DNA of 64,000 nt, taken from NCBI GenBank assembly GCA_015956445.1, contig WIUZ02000025.1, positions 186,001 to 250,000 of the forward strand, read 5' to 3'. The translations under genes were made by a program, and so were the position numbers. Positions 36,239 to 48,100 of this stretch are shown piece by piece; position 1 is the stretch's first letter; every line of letters begins with the position of its first letter. The DNA comes from Thelephora terrestris. Its lineage: Eukaryota; Basidiomycota; Agaricomycetes; Thelephorales; Thelephoraceae. The notes beneath the pieces were generated by a model. The model saw only the letters and a list, made by a program, of their open reading frames with translations. It was not told where the DNA came from and made no database searches.

Positions 36239-37344
36239 ATGTCTTCCCCTGTCGCTGATACCGGTATCGCTGTCTTCACCGACAGAAAATGGTCTCTTGG
36301 TGTCGTCTACCAATCGGAAAATCGCCACCTCGCCTTGTCCACTCATTTCGCTGGCGTGTGGAAGGCCGCCGAGCAACTCCAGGACAGGCCCGACGAACGC
36401 TCCTCCGTGGCTTCCATCACCTATCTCGACGGAAAAGAGGTAATTGGAGCTTTGTGTTTCTGATAAATGGTCCGACGGGCTCATGTTCGCAGATTCGCAT
36501 TTACTACCTCGACAGGGACTACATCGTCCAAGAGTTGTGCTGGTCCGACGGCAAAGGCTGGTACCAAGGAGCGATTGGCCAAATGGAGGCCAAAGCGACC
36601 CCCGGCTCCGGTCTCGCCGCCGTTGTGTTTGGCGCCGAGGAGCCCGCTGGCGGTGCGGCCGGTGAACACATCCGCGTTTACTATCAGGGTGATTATATTC
36701 CGTGCTTGCCAAAACGTCCATTTACTGAACCGTCCGGTAGAGTCTGGATCCAACGCTGTCAAGGAATTGGGCAACGACGGCGGCTGGTACAACGGGGCTC
36801 TGAACGTCAGCGGAGCCGTGGGCTCCACCAGCCTCGCTGCTGTGGCGTACTACTTCCAAGAACAAACCCAACTTCGTGTCTACTACCAAGCTGCGGATCT
36901 CACCCTCAGGGAATACGGCTACAACGGAGGCAGCGAGTGGTTCCAAGGTATGTTCATCCGTTCGGTGTAATGTGATCTGTCTGGTCCTGATTGGAATCTG
37001 TCGAAGGTGAATTCAACCCTGGAAAGGGGGCGACTGAGACCCCTCTCGCTGCTATCGTTTTCGGCGATGTGCAGATTCAAGTCTACTGGCGTGACTGGGA
37101 AGCCGATGACATCGAAGGCCCTATCACCTTCGCAAGGAACACCGGATCCTGGGGAGATGCCACGTACGTCCCTTTCGGCCGCCCCATCGGACCTGGCTAC
37201 AGGTTCGCCGTACTCCAGTGGGACAACGGCCAGTACCTCAGGTTCTACTTCCAGCTCCTCAACACTCACTTGACCGAATGGTGCAGTGACGACGGTGGAG
37301 AGACCTGGTTCGTCGGTAATTTCAAGCCCCAGGGCCCCGCCTAG
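36239..37344 (+). CDS. Fucose-specific lectin, six-bladed propeller (copy 3, inverted)
   Basis: Paralogue of copies 1 and 2 on the opposite strand with the same four exons. It starts MSSPVADTGIAVFTDRKW at 36239 and stops at 37342-37344 after NFKPQGPA. Blade motifs are SLGVVYQ, IRIYY..IVQELCW, IRVYYQ..VKELGND, LRVYYQ..LREYGY, IQVYWRDWEADDIEGP and LRFYFQ..LTEWCSDDGG. Four blades keep Arg...Glu. Blade 5 carries an extra loop (EADDIEG, and YVPFGRP further on) that the other copies lack, and the C-terminus is slightly longer. It looks intact. Like its relatives it has no signal peptide and is probably cytoplasmic. Confidence 0.9.
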
Positions 37345-39110
37345 GCTCGATTGTGGAATCCCAATGTAGCTGGCCCTGTTGTAAAACTTTGTTCACCCAC
37401 GAAATTTCCTGTGTTGTAAAATCAATGTATTTCTTGGAATCCTTCAGAACGGAATCTGGGTCGGACACGAAAGCCACAGATCGATCTCGCGCTCTGGGCC
37501 CTTGAGCTGGGCACCGACCACTGAGGAAGACGGTGACGTTTATATCTCCGGCCTGTGAATGTATATGGCCAGGGTGTTCCAAACCTCTGTTTTTGTTATG
37601 TCTTAACGCTCCGCATTTTCCAATCCCCCCTTCCCGGCGTCGTGAACACAACGCGGGTTTGGGACAAGGAAACGCCGTCATGGCACCCAATGCGATTGAT
37701 TGCAAAGACACATAGCTGGGAAGCGCCTGAGACGACGAACCGGGCGATCGTGTATAGGGTATGGAAGTTACGGCCACAAGCTACCCATCAAGCCCGTCAT
37801 GCATATAAACAGTTCTCGATTTCAGGCACCGTAAAAAGGCCCTGTAATTTGAAATCACGCGCGCTCCACTAGTTGATGCCGCCAGAACCCGGAGCTTTTC
37901 GTGCCTGCAGAACATAAGATGGCGCCGAATATTGGGTTTGTTGACTTTCGGCCTATATGGTCATGAAGTCCTGCGCCACTATCCGGATAGAAAACCAGAG
38001 TCACGGTGTGCGTGTGTGTCTGCGTCAAAAGGCAGTACTATCCCACTTATGTGATTTTTCTTTGGATACCAACAACGACACGGAGAAGGGGGAAGTGGGT
38101 CCGGTCCGAGAACGTTCCGACCGACCCGGGCATCAGCGAGACTTCGTTTAAAGTCCAGAAAAAATTCAATACTGGCTCGATCTTCCTATTCACCGCACGG
38201 ACGCTCCAGCTCCTAGCGAAACTTCTTCGTGTGGGTGCATAGAATGCTTCACCAATGCTGGGGCGATTGTGGATACAGGATTCGCGCATTGAGATGGTAT
38301 GCCGACCCTGAATGTCAGCTCGCAGGCGTGGTTCCGAATGGGACGAATGTAAATCTGGTCCAACGACAGCGTCTCCACCTCGAATGCTTCGCAAATCCAG
38401 ACCGCAGTCTCCTCGGAGCTGCATAGGATTCCACCCGTATGTCTGCGCCGTCCAGATCTGACTGGGTCGCGAACGTTGACGAGAAGTCTCGAATCCACGG
38501 ATGAAGTTTTGGGGCGGGGTGGGAAATCTGGGGCGTACTACCCTCGGATACGAGATTTAACCTGCGGTATTCGCGCCTTTGTGTCTCCATTCGTCCTGGC
38601 GGCACTATTGAGCTCGGAGCCCCAGTTTCTTTGTCCAACGACTCGACCGACAAGCTACCAGAGGCAGAGGATGGCGCGGAAACCCTCATCCTGTCATTGC
38701 CGCACGAGTTTCAACTCTGGAAGGATCACATTTTTGGACTACTTTCTGAACACCTCCTCCGTCTTGCGTGCGGAAACCAAGTACAGAGGATTCGTTCCTC
38801 ATGTTGGAGGCGACTTGTGGAAATTCCCCAATCCGCTACAGACGCAATTCGAGTCTTGCCTTGTCTTGGGAAACTTTTGCTCCCGGCCCTGTTTGTGTTG
38901 GTGCTTCCCGTCTGCTTCTGGAACTCTTGGGTTTCTTGGCCTATTGACTAGGCACCCGAGACTCAAGGCTAGAGAGTTCCGATGATTTCCAGAAGCCGCA
39001 TGCATGGGAAATCTTCCATGCATACGCATGAGAGAGTTCCCTTGATGTATGTAGGGTGCGTTGGTGCTTCCCATCCGCTTCTAGAACTCTCACGTACCTC
39101 AGCTGAGCTT

Positions 39111-40481
39111 TTTTTCTTTTAAACTTAACCTGCACAAGTCGAGGGTTGCTTTCGAGAGCGGCGCCAGACCACTTCTGAAATCGAGACCCAAGCCCGATCC
39201 GGGCGTTCCAAATTGTTCACTGTTGCCATTCACTGCATTTGTATCAAACTCTGACGCCGCCTGTGGCGACCATGTACGTCTCTATGCAATTTAAATTCAT
39301 GGTGTGGTCTGGGCGTACTGCCGAACCTTCATCTGGCCTGTTCCAGGAGCGTGTTCCTGCGCTCAACACCGAACTTTCCATGCATTCAGCCAATGACCGT
39401 TGTTGCCGAAGAACCTTGAGCTTGAGCTTAATTTTTTCCAGGTTCCAAAAAAAAACCGTGGTGCATCCCATCTTGTAACACCTCCAAACCACTCGAATGG
39501 GTTCAGCGGGTGCAGCCTGCTAGGGTAGAACATAGCGAGGCTCAAGATGAGACAGACCACGGCTAGTCCTTCGGGTGGCATCGCCCCGCCCACAACTCGA
39601 CACTAGCGAGAGTGAGAGGATCGATGGTTCTAAAACCTCGGACCAAGGGTATACGATCTGCAGTTCCCCGCAAGATCGTCATAACTCCCCACCGGTCCAG
39701 GCGATGCCACCGTCCCTACGTAATTCTACGCTACACTACGCTCAACCTCCCCCCATCATACAATTTCAGGGTGAGGCGTGCAAGGTCACCTAATTTTTTG
39801 CGGGCGAAGACGAGTCAACCCCGGTCAGGAGGGTGCCCTTAACGAACAACACCGGTACCCCATCCCATCAGGGTCGAAAAGGGAGAGCTTCCCGCTAACC
39901 CCCTGGAGACTGTGACCAAGTGGATCAAGTTGCTAGTCTTCGGTCTGGAGCAGAGCGTCTTACTGGCAGGGGGAGGAAGAAAGCTGAGGAGAATAGAACG
40001 AGCGAGCAGCCCGCCTTTTATGTTACTCTAGGTCTGTTTCTCTGCGTACAGAGGGGGTTTCTTCGTCGCTGGGCTCACGGAATGACGCAATCTCTCCGCA
40101 TATTCTGAGAGAAATGACTTAGGGGTGACTGAAGCGCAGTCATTATTACAAACATTCTCTGGGTGTTTGTCCCAGGGGGGCAGGCTCCTCAGTTCTCGGG
40201 ATGCTGTGTTTTTCGTTTTCGACCTCGTCCGTGCCGCATGTTATTCCACGCGGCAGACCCGAGTGGCAAAAAGTACAACAAGGCGATATGAAACACAGTT
40301 AGACCGTAAATTTAACATGCAAACGAGGTGTGCGATCGACGTTTGAGGAAACGAAATCCTCAAAGCGGATGAGCATCCGTGGGAATCACCTTCCTCCCAA
40401 TCGCGAAGACGCCGGGATTTTCCGAACCACTGCACTTTCGACAATTTCAGCCCATTCCTTCTTAGTGACCTCCGCTGGGCC
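39111..40481. other. Intergenic, no gene recognised
   Basis: About 1.4 kb right of the inverted segment. A minus-strand frame at 39363-39593 contains a hydrophobic stretch (VVCLILSLAMFY) but no ATG context or exon support. Nothing else recognised. Confidence 0.5.
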
Positions 40482-42042
40482 ATGCTATCCGCTCCTTCGA
40501 AGATACAACGTTTAGCTGGCAGGCCACTCAGGGTGAGACCGCGCTCTTTGGCCCACTTCCCAGATGCTCGAACCCACAACCTTCCCGTAACAGAGAGGCT
40601 ATCATGACATCGTGACCAGCAAAAACCCCAACAAGCAACCGGCCATCCAATATGGCCCTCCGGGTAGGAGCGCGATCTCTGGACAAGTTGCTACGGTGTT
40701 TGGGTGCACGGGATTCCTGGGACGGTATTTGGTAGCCAAGCTTGGTGCGTGTCTCTGTGGTTGGAAGACACTCGTTCTTCCGGCCTGTGTCATTCCCGAA
40801 TGTATGCCTATATGCTCATGTGCTTTCACCTTCGCTTTGGGGTTTCTCAGCCAAGGCCGGAACCCAAGTCGTCGTTCCTTTCAGAGATGAAGAGGAGAAG
40901 AGGCATCTGAAGGTTATGGGAGACCTGGGTCAGATTGTTCCGATGGTACGTCGCACACAAAGTCCTAGAGATCTCCGGACGCGTCCTAACGGTGTTCGTT
41001 CACTATTTTGGGTTTGGTAGGAGTGGGACTTGAGGAACGAACAGCAAACCGCAGAGTGTCTGCGACACTCGGATGTCGTGTACAACCTTGTCGGAAGGAA
41101 CTACGAGACAAAGTACTTGGGTCCGCCATCCTGAATGTGGAGAAATTCTGATCCAAAATCTCTAGGAACTTTGATTTCGACTCCGTCCATGTTACCGGTG
41201 CCAAATCGATCGCTCACATCGCACAAGAGAGCGGAGTTTCGAAATTCATCCACGTCTCCCACTTGAACGCGTCGTTGGACTCGACCTCTGAGTTTTACAG
41301 GAGCAAGGCCCAGGGCGAAATTGAAGTAAGGGAAGCGTTCTCCGATGCCACGATTATTCGACCCGCCCCGATGTTCGGATACGAAGACAGGCTCTTGAAC
41401 AACATGGCCGGTATGTCAATATACGCTCTCGCGCATTTACTGTTTGTTTCTGACGGCGGCCTACAGTCTGGCCGATCTGGTGGAAGCTCAACCACGCTCA
41501 AACCAAAATCCGGCCCGTTCACGTCATGGACGTCGCGCAAGCTTTGAACAACTTTGTTCAACTCCCCGTACTTGCCCAGACTTTGAATCTTCCGGGACCC
41601 TCGACCGTGACCCACGAATACCTTTTAGACCTAATAGCCGCTATGACATGCCGTCCTCCCAGTCGTGCTCCTACCGTTCCCAAGGCCATCGCTTTAGCTC
41701 TTTCGAAGGCTTCTCAGTCTATATGGTGGCCAACTCTTTCTCCCGATGAGGTGGAGAGAAGGTATATCGATGATTCCCAGGTTCAGGGCGATTGGGATGT
41801 TGTCGGAGTTACCCCTGAGGATGTTGAGCCGTATGCAATCACCTATTTGAGGCGGTACCGCTCCGCGTAAGTCATCTCGTACCTTGACTTCTCTTTCGAC
41901 GCTCGTGCTAACATCGGTTATTTGCCTAGGGAACATTATCCTTTACCTCCTGTTTTTCCAGAGTCGCGGCCTGTGATTGTAAGCATTTGTTTGTTCAAAC
42001 ACCCCAGCCGTGTGGATGTTGACCCTGACTCCACAGAATTAG
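40482..42042 (+). CDS. NADH:ubiquinone oxidoreductase 40-kDa subunit (NDUFA9 type)
   Basis: Accessory subunit of mitochondrial complex I, an SDR-fold protein that binds NADPH. Exon 1 (40482-40532) codes for a short basic leader [17 protein letters not shown], a plausible mitochondrial presequence. It joins in phase at 40594 to [12 protein letters not shown], then [20 protein letters not shown] (nucleotide-binding loop), [84 protein letters not shown], and [18 protein letters not shown] small exon [16 protein letters not shown] and a final two-codon exon (stop at 42040-42042) are the best reading of the end. About seven short introns. Convergent with ALG11, the stops 125 bp apart. Confidence 0.92.
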
Positions 42043-42167
42043 TTGAATTGCTACGATGAATACCTGCTCTACATACAAACGATGCATAGATATCCTATGA
42101 TAAACCGCTTGGGAGTGAACCGGTCTTGCCGACACCATCGAGAGTTAAAAACGTCTATCTGCGGATG

Positions 42168-44122
42168 CTAAAGCCAATTTTTCCACTGGCTATTATCCCA
42201 CCCTTCCTCGAACTCCGCATTTGAGAATGCTTCAACCGCCCAGGTTCGAGCTCGTTGCCGGAGAACCAAGTCCTCCGATTTCGAAAGCTGGAAGACGGAG
42301 TGGAAGGCTTCTGCGAAATCTTCAGGCGACTTGGCGTGGTATCCTGGACAGTGGAACGTTGGTGAACTATGGTTCCAGGATTGCGTTCGTCAGAATGAGA
42401 CGACCTACCTGTTCGTTTACCATCTACCTGGACAACGATATCTTTGAGGGGACCTCCTGACGCATGTACCACAGGAATCGCCCCGGCAGCCTTGATGGGT
42501 CGATTAGTTCTGGCAAGTAGGGAATAAAGCTAGCCGCCCTACCATGAACTCGACGATGTTTATGCCAAAATGTTCATCTACCATGGTGCTCAATCCGATG
42601 CTTGCCTTGCCTAACCATGAAATGATGTCTTGGAATGAAGCGTTGACGACGAAATCGACGTAACCCTAGGAGGAAGAGCTCAAAACCAGGTCAACAACGA
42701 CTTCGACGTCTTCCTACCTCGATGTTAAGTTCCTTTGCGAACGCGCGGAGTTGTTCGACGCGTTCCGCATCTTCCGCGTTGCGACTTCCGCCAATCAAGA
42801 CCATTTTAATCGGTAAGTTGCGATACTCGGGGTGAGATCCCAGGAGGGATGACAAGGCGAGGAGCTGGGTGCGATGGTCTTTCTCTGGCCGGAACTGAGC
42901 GAGACTGACGATTATTCGGCCTCTGCCTTCGAGTGGCAGTTTTTCGAATTCGCGTGTATCGCATGGCGGGTACACGATTTCTGCAGGTTTTAGGGTGACT
43001 AAGAGGGGTCTCAAGAAGACCAGCGGCGGGAGGTAGGTCAGGATATTGAGGAGGCCGTTGTCGTGGAATAGGATCGAGTCGATGTGGGCTTTTGTCCACG
43101 AGGAGTTTACCATGAGGAAAGAGGCTCCGCGGAGGGAGAATACGTAGAAGAACATGAAGATGCGATAGTACCTGCAGCCAGTATGTCAGTTTCAAGCTCC
43201 CGCATCCGAAAGCGGAGGACATGACTTGCAGGAGCTTCGCCCGTGTCCGGAACGTCGAGGAAGAGACAGAGGCCGAGTTGTTGTGCAAAGCCACGCGGGA
43301 TTCGACTCGGCGAATCATTTCGGTGCTGATTGTCGGGTAATGGACGTATGCGCCGACTTTGACGCCGGTGAGCATTGAGACCACGTGGAAGGTGAAAGCG
43401 TAACCCATTGTGTCTATCATCGATCGGTCAGCCCCCATTATGAAACTGGAGGTAAATCGAGGCAGAAAATACCGATGAATAAATCCGGGACGAATTTCGA
43501 GACAGCCTCCCAGGCGAGGTACATCGATCCGAGACTCTGCCCGAGCATAGTAAACTTTGGCCATGTTTTGTCTTCAACAAGATATCTCGAGTTGAGGTAT
43601 ACGAAATGTAGTGTCGTCTGAGAGAGTTCAATGTCGAACCTAGACTGGCGAAGGGTAGATGTTGGCCTTTGGTCTCGATGTGCAAGGAACATGCACGCTC
43701 ACCTTGACCTTCGAAATGATCTGCTCCTTGGTAGCACCAACGTCTCCTGTGTATACCACGCTTACGATACCCGGGTCGGTACGTTGAATATGAGCGATAG
43801 CCGTCCATAGGACTCGCTCTCCACCCCCACCCGCATTGCTACGAAGATACGGAAACTTGGTGAGATCAGTAGTCAAGGGAAACCACGCCGCTTGTCAAAG
43901 GATCAACTGTGCTCACCAGAAGGGGTGGAAGAACCCGACAACTTTCTTGCTTTTCGTGGGGTGAGCAGGGAGTCCGAGATCATGAGCCAGCTGAGTTCGC
44001 TGGCTGGATTTCCTTGAGCGCAGTTGTGCGATGTAGATGAGTAAGACTAGTGGCCAGGCGAACGCATTTGCCAGTGCTGCGGAGAGTGCCAATGCTACGA
44101 TGATCCCGAGGGGCATCGACAT
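42168..44122 (-). CDS. ALG11: Alpha-1,2-mannosyltransferase ALG11
   Basis: ER membrane GT4 glycosyltransferase that adds the fourth and fifth mannose to the dolichol-linked N-glycan precursor, on the cytosolic face. Minus-strand exons: N-terminal anchor [45 protein letters not shown] (Gly-rich donor loop), [142 protein letters not shown], and a last exon ending SQWKNWL. ATG is at 44120-44122, with a second Met two codons on; stop at 42168-42170. About eight introns. The family's conserved blocks are all present, so it looks functional. Confidence 0.93.
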
Positions 44123-45596
44123 CGTCCACGTAGTCTTGGGTTGTAAAACGGTGATGGTGGTACACGTCTAGGCTTTGGAGGTTCAGACTCTCTTTCCGAT
44201 CAACCACAATGATCCGTGGCGGACTCTTTCCACTAATTGGCCGACCGCGTGAACCACCTGCAGCTCCCGGGGTCCTTGAATGGACGTTGCAGCAACAATG
44301 GTGGCTAGCCTTGCTATCTATGTGTCACGCTACTTGGATCTTATTGACTTTCCTGTACCCACTGTCTTGTAGTGCCTGAAGCTGCCACACGTGCATTTGG
44401 CGTTATCCAAAAAGAATCGACTGCGAACCCAGAGTCAACCGGTTAACCGGCTAGTCAATCGCCTGCTCTCTCCGAGGAGCATCATGTCAGAGACGGAGCC
44501 AACTCAACGACGTCATTGTATGTTCGAGTGGGTATGACCTGGGTGAGCGCCACATTTGACGCCTGGCAGTTCCGTTCTAATACCATCCCAGGCGAGCCCA
44601 GTGAAAACACCCCGAACTTTTCATGCCTGCATCTCTTGTTGATGGCAGTCTTCCACGTATCGGAGAATAGTCCGCAATTTTGGGCACCATTCGTGGGAAA
44701 CTCAAGATCACTCTGTCACATGCGCGACGACCTCTAAGACGTTCTCTTGACTTCGAGACAGGTTTTCCCTCTAGCGGCAGGCTCTCGACATGATTACGGG
44801 TCCCTCTGACCCTCGGGATACGTCTGCGTCAAATGGGAGGCGGGGGGAAAGTGGGTAGGTTTCTTGATAGACCACTGAACGAAGCGCCGTTGTGGTTTTT
44901 CATCCGACGCAGAACCGCACGAATCACCATGAAAAGGCACGGTGCTCACAACCTTTGCAGGAGCTCTGAGGGACGTATTCCCCTTACGATGCTCCTCACA
45001 TGTCGAAAGCCATTCACCAGCAGGGATCATCGACCGCAAAAACCGCACGCAGATTGCCTTGGCAATTTCCCTCTTGCATATCGACTCTGGGGGTGAATTC
45101 GACAGGCCCTCTGGGATTAGATGCCTTTAACCGCTCAGTGAAGAACATCTTCGACCTCAAACTTCGGAAGCTCCGCTGTGACCTTGTAACATCAATCATG
45201 GGGGAGCAAGCCTTCCGGGAGTTCAGCGGGAATCTACATCACCGTGGATTGAAGAAGTGGAGAAATTCCCAGCCTGCCACACCCCGTGGCGCCAACGATG
45301 TGATGCGGTAAATCATATCCATGGAATGCAAGCGTTAGGTGATTTGGGGAAATGACCGTTTCAACCGAAGAGGGGATAAGGCGAACTTGTACACCATCGT
45401 CTGGGATTTTGGCCCCCGGGCCGCAGAGGAGGGCTTCGTAAGTGACCTGCTGACCACTCCACAATTTCACCAACTCATTCTGTAGATGACCCTGGACGGT
45501 AAAGGCAACCGCCGCTAGCTCTCATGAACGCGCTCGCCTAAACCGTTGTCGGTGCACAAAACCCCTTGTTTACACTTGTTTCCTTGAAGTCGAACG
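44123..45596. other. Intergenic with a decayed repeat piece
   Basis: The stretch 44250-44650 resembles 47920-48100 (shared TGCTATCTATGTGTC and TTTCCTGTACCCACTG, then ACACCCCGAACTTTTCA), so it is a dispersed copy of the downstream repeat. Minus-strand frames at 44794-45520 have protein-like composition (for example LAFHGYDLPHHIVG) but no start, family or clean exon structure. They could be a gene relic I cannot name. Confidence 0.5.
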
Positions 45597-45603
45597 TATA
45601 AAG
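45597..45603 (+). promoter_or_regulatory. TATA box of the Agaricus-type lectin gene
   Basis: TATAAAG, 146 bp before the ATG at 45749. Confidence 0.6.
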
Positions 45604-45748
45604 GGCACCTCGACTTTCCCCTTTCCCCCAGAGCCTCTTTCACTCGCCTTACTCAAATCCCAGAGCATACAGTCTACATCTACACCAGGAACAACGTACG
45701 AACTCGCAACTCTGTTTCGCTTCTGTCCTCTCATTATTTCCCCCCAGG

Positions 45749-46177
45749 ATGAGTTACACAATTACCGCGCGGGTCTACCAGAGCAATCGGAATGTGTTCT
45801 TTTACGTTGTCGAGAAGACAGTGTGGAACTCCGCTAACGGTGGAACGTGGGGGGAAAACAATGGGACCCATGTGCTCACGATGGGCGGTAGCGGAACGTG
45901 CGGCTCCCTTCGCTTCGCGTCCAACACGGGCGAACAATTCATCATCACATTGGGCGTCCACGCCAGCAAGCGCTGGGGCGATATCGTCGTGAATCTTACC
46001 AGCGAACAGACTGGTGTCATCATCACACCTCAGTATTACTCCAACAAAGACAGGAGTCAACAAAGGGAGAAGCAATTGACGACCTTCGATATCACCAACA
46101 CGCAAAAACGCAAGATTGGATTCTCTTATACCGTGACCGAAGGTAACAATCTCGCGGTCGATATCACCATTGGATGA
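45749..46177 (+). CDS. Fungal fruit-body lectin, Agaricus bisporus (ABL) family
   Basis: Cytoplasmic beta-sandwich lectin of the ABL/XCL/BEL family (Pfam FB_lectin), structurally related to actinoporins. Known members bind the Thomsen-Friedenreich disaccharide and GlcNAc and protect fruiting bodies against grazers. A single exon of 142 residues, against about 143 in ABL, starts MSYTITARVYQSN. It then has ANGGTWGENNGTHVLTMGGS, GSLRFASNTGEQFIITLGVH, KRWGDIVVNLTSEQTGVI, RSQQREKQLTTFDITN and GFSYTVTEGNNLAVDITIG. No signal peptide, as in the family. Compared with ABL from memory, positions near the two sugar sites differ: HN becomes HA after GV, DIVT becomes DIVV, and a site-two Tyr becomes Phe. 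Binding preference may therefore differ. The gene is complete. Confidence 0.95.
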   Translation: MSYTITARVYQSNRNVFFYVVEKTVWNSANGGTWGENNGTHVLTMGGSGTCGSLRFASNTGEQFIITLGVHASKRWGDIVVNLTSEQTGVIITPQYYSNKDRSQQREKQLTTFDITNTQKRKIGFSYTVTEGNNLAVDITIG

Positions 46178-46367
46178 AGTAAGTCATCTCCGTGACACAA
46201 TTAGCTACTCCCAGGTTTAACCGCGATTCTAGCTAGCACCTTCCAAAGCCTTGCCTGGAAGCTACCAAAGTGTGAATGTGTTGTACTAAATTGCCTCTTG
46301 TTGTAACCTTGTGACCCAAAACACGAAATCTTTTGTGCTCCCCTTAAAGCATCGGGTTGAAAACCGT

Positions 46368-46548
46368 CACTGGTGAAAACACTGCGCATGACATAAGTTA
46401 AGTGACCAGTTCAGTCGAAAAATGACTGAACTGGCCTGAAAATTTCAGTGGGTGCGGGCCACTGAACATGCACGCTTAAAGGCGACACGAATCGACTGAA
46501 TCTTAGTCGATTTTGGCAACTGAAATTCAGCAGGTATATTTTACAGTG
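46368..46548. mobile_element. MITE with CACTG ends, 181 bp, 3' of the ABL-type lectin gene
   Basis: Ends CACTGGTGAAAACAC and, reversed, CACTGTAAAATATAC, with a 3-bp flanking duplication CGT. The interior holds several perfect hairpins, such as CCAGTTCAGTC with GACTGAACTGG (46406-46434) and ATCGACT with AGTCGAT. Length, termini, duplication size and ACTG-rich interior resemble the element at 14639. No coding capacity. It begins 191 bp after the lectin stop and may lie in its transcript. Confidence 0.7.
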
Positions 46549-46869
46549 CGTTCCTTAGTGGCGGCTGTGCTGGGAAATCTCGCACGAGGCCATGTGTTCC
46601 ATGAGTAACGCTCAAGTGTCGAAACCTCTTGGGCATTGCTCAAGCGCTCAGACGCTCCGGCGGCGAGTGCGCTTCAGCGTGCGAACGTGCAAAATTTGTC
46701 CATCTCGAGCTCAAGTTTGGTCTCCCATCCTACCCTCCTGGCCCAGAAGTGATGTGGGGAATCATTATTCACGTCTCCACAAGAAACGCTCGAGGCGAAG
46801 ATCCGCTCGCAACGACGGCAACACAAAAAATGTTTATGCCACATTTAATCCCTCATTTGAGATCGCGGA

Positions 46870-48100
46870 TGTTTAGGCGAAGCCAATGAGCATCACCTTT
46901 GTTCCTCACAGTCACCCCAGGATTTCGCCTTCCCTTCAGTCAAGGACGCAAATACCGGGATTCTGTATGTCGCATGACTAATCCTCGCACGTGGTCTTTG
47001 AACATGATCCCGCCCCCCTCCAGACAATTTTTCGTGACCGGTAACGTACTACATGCTACATAATATGAGAGGTTTTACTGTAGGACGGCATACGTCCTCC
47101 GCGCCACCGTGTCGCCGATGGGCATCGATCGATCGCTCCACTGGTGGCCTCGCAAGCGATCCTCGATGGTGGGGGTCTGTTGATTGTGTGGCTAGAATTG
47201 GTGGTGATGTGCGCGGAATTTGTCCAGGCCTCAAAGATGAAGCTTGAAGATTGAAGATTGAAGTTCTAACCTCTCTTGGTAGGCAACTGGACAAAGGAGT
47301 TCGCCGTTGGGTTTTACTTGACTCTTCTTGCTGTCTAACTCCATCCATACCCGGGTATCCACCTGTCCGGAATGCGGTGCCAAATGACTGACACACCTTG
47401 TTTAGATATCCACCCATCGATCAAAAATGACATCGAGGGGTCACTCCGAAACCCTTCGAGCACCCCGAAATTCTTCAGAAGCCTGGATTCAGTATACTGC
47501 GTCTGTACGTTGACTTCTTTCGGGACTGGGCTGGGAACATTGGCAAATCTAAATGGCTCACTTTGACAACGTGGTCACACGTTCGACGGAGGCGACTCAA
47601 TTTTATGGTGTCCTTCCAATAAGACACTATAGCTCGGAATCTTTGAACTGCCGGTGGTTCTTTTCTAGTGTTTCTAATCGGTTCCAATGGCACAACCGCG
47701 CTGGTAGGTCGGGACAGGATGATTCGTCAGATGGCAATCCGCAGGCTTCAGCACGGAGGATGGTTTGTGGTAGAAACGTTCCTCCAAGAGGTGTAGCGGG
47801 TGTCTCAACTCAGATGGTTTCGCTCCAGGTGATCACTCTTTGCGCTTTTTTCGCTTTGTTTTACAAGTTCAAGCAACTCCAACACCGGCCTTCTGTCCTC
47901 CAGTGGAAGGCTCCTGCGGCTCCCGGGTTCCGGATGGACGCTGCAGCAACAACGGTAACTAGGCTTGCTATCTATGTGTCGGCTACATCGAGTTTATCGA
48001 ATTTCCTGTACCCACTGTAGTGCCCGAAGTTGCTACACGTGCAACCACAATCCCATCCTAGGCGAAGGCAGTAAAAACACCCGAACTTTTCAGGCGTTCA
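46870..48100 (+). repeat. Tandem non-coding duplication, left copy
   Basis: Collinear with 48101-49070. Shared blocks include AAGCCAA(T/C)GAGCATCA, TCTCCGCGCCACCGTGTCGC, CTAGTGTTT(C/T)TAATCGGTTCC and GGTTTCGCTCCAGGTGATCA. Short frames in the two copies are not conserved through their length, so the block looks non-coding or is a decayed gene. Confidence 0.75.

Larger units (their letters stand above)
35161..39110 (+). repeat. Inverted copy of array segment 14.0-18.7 kb
   Basis: Read in reverse, this segment follows 18.69 down to 14.0 kb: lectin upstream flank (35161-36238), lectin gene, downstream flank (37345-38100), then the upstream flank of the next unit (38100-39110). It therefore spans a unit junction of the tandem array. 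The left edge lies 72 bp after tRNA-Asp. The MITE present at 14639 is absent here. Confidence 0.8.

Noticed and set aside
45234-45520. Minus-strand frame with protein-like composition upstream of the ABL-type lectin
   Set aside because: No ATG, no recognised family, and neighbouring frames do not join into a coherent protein.
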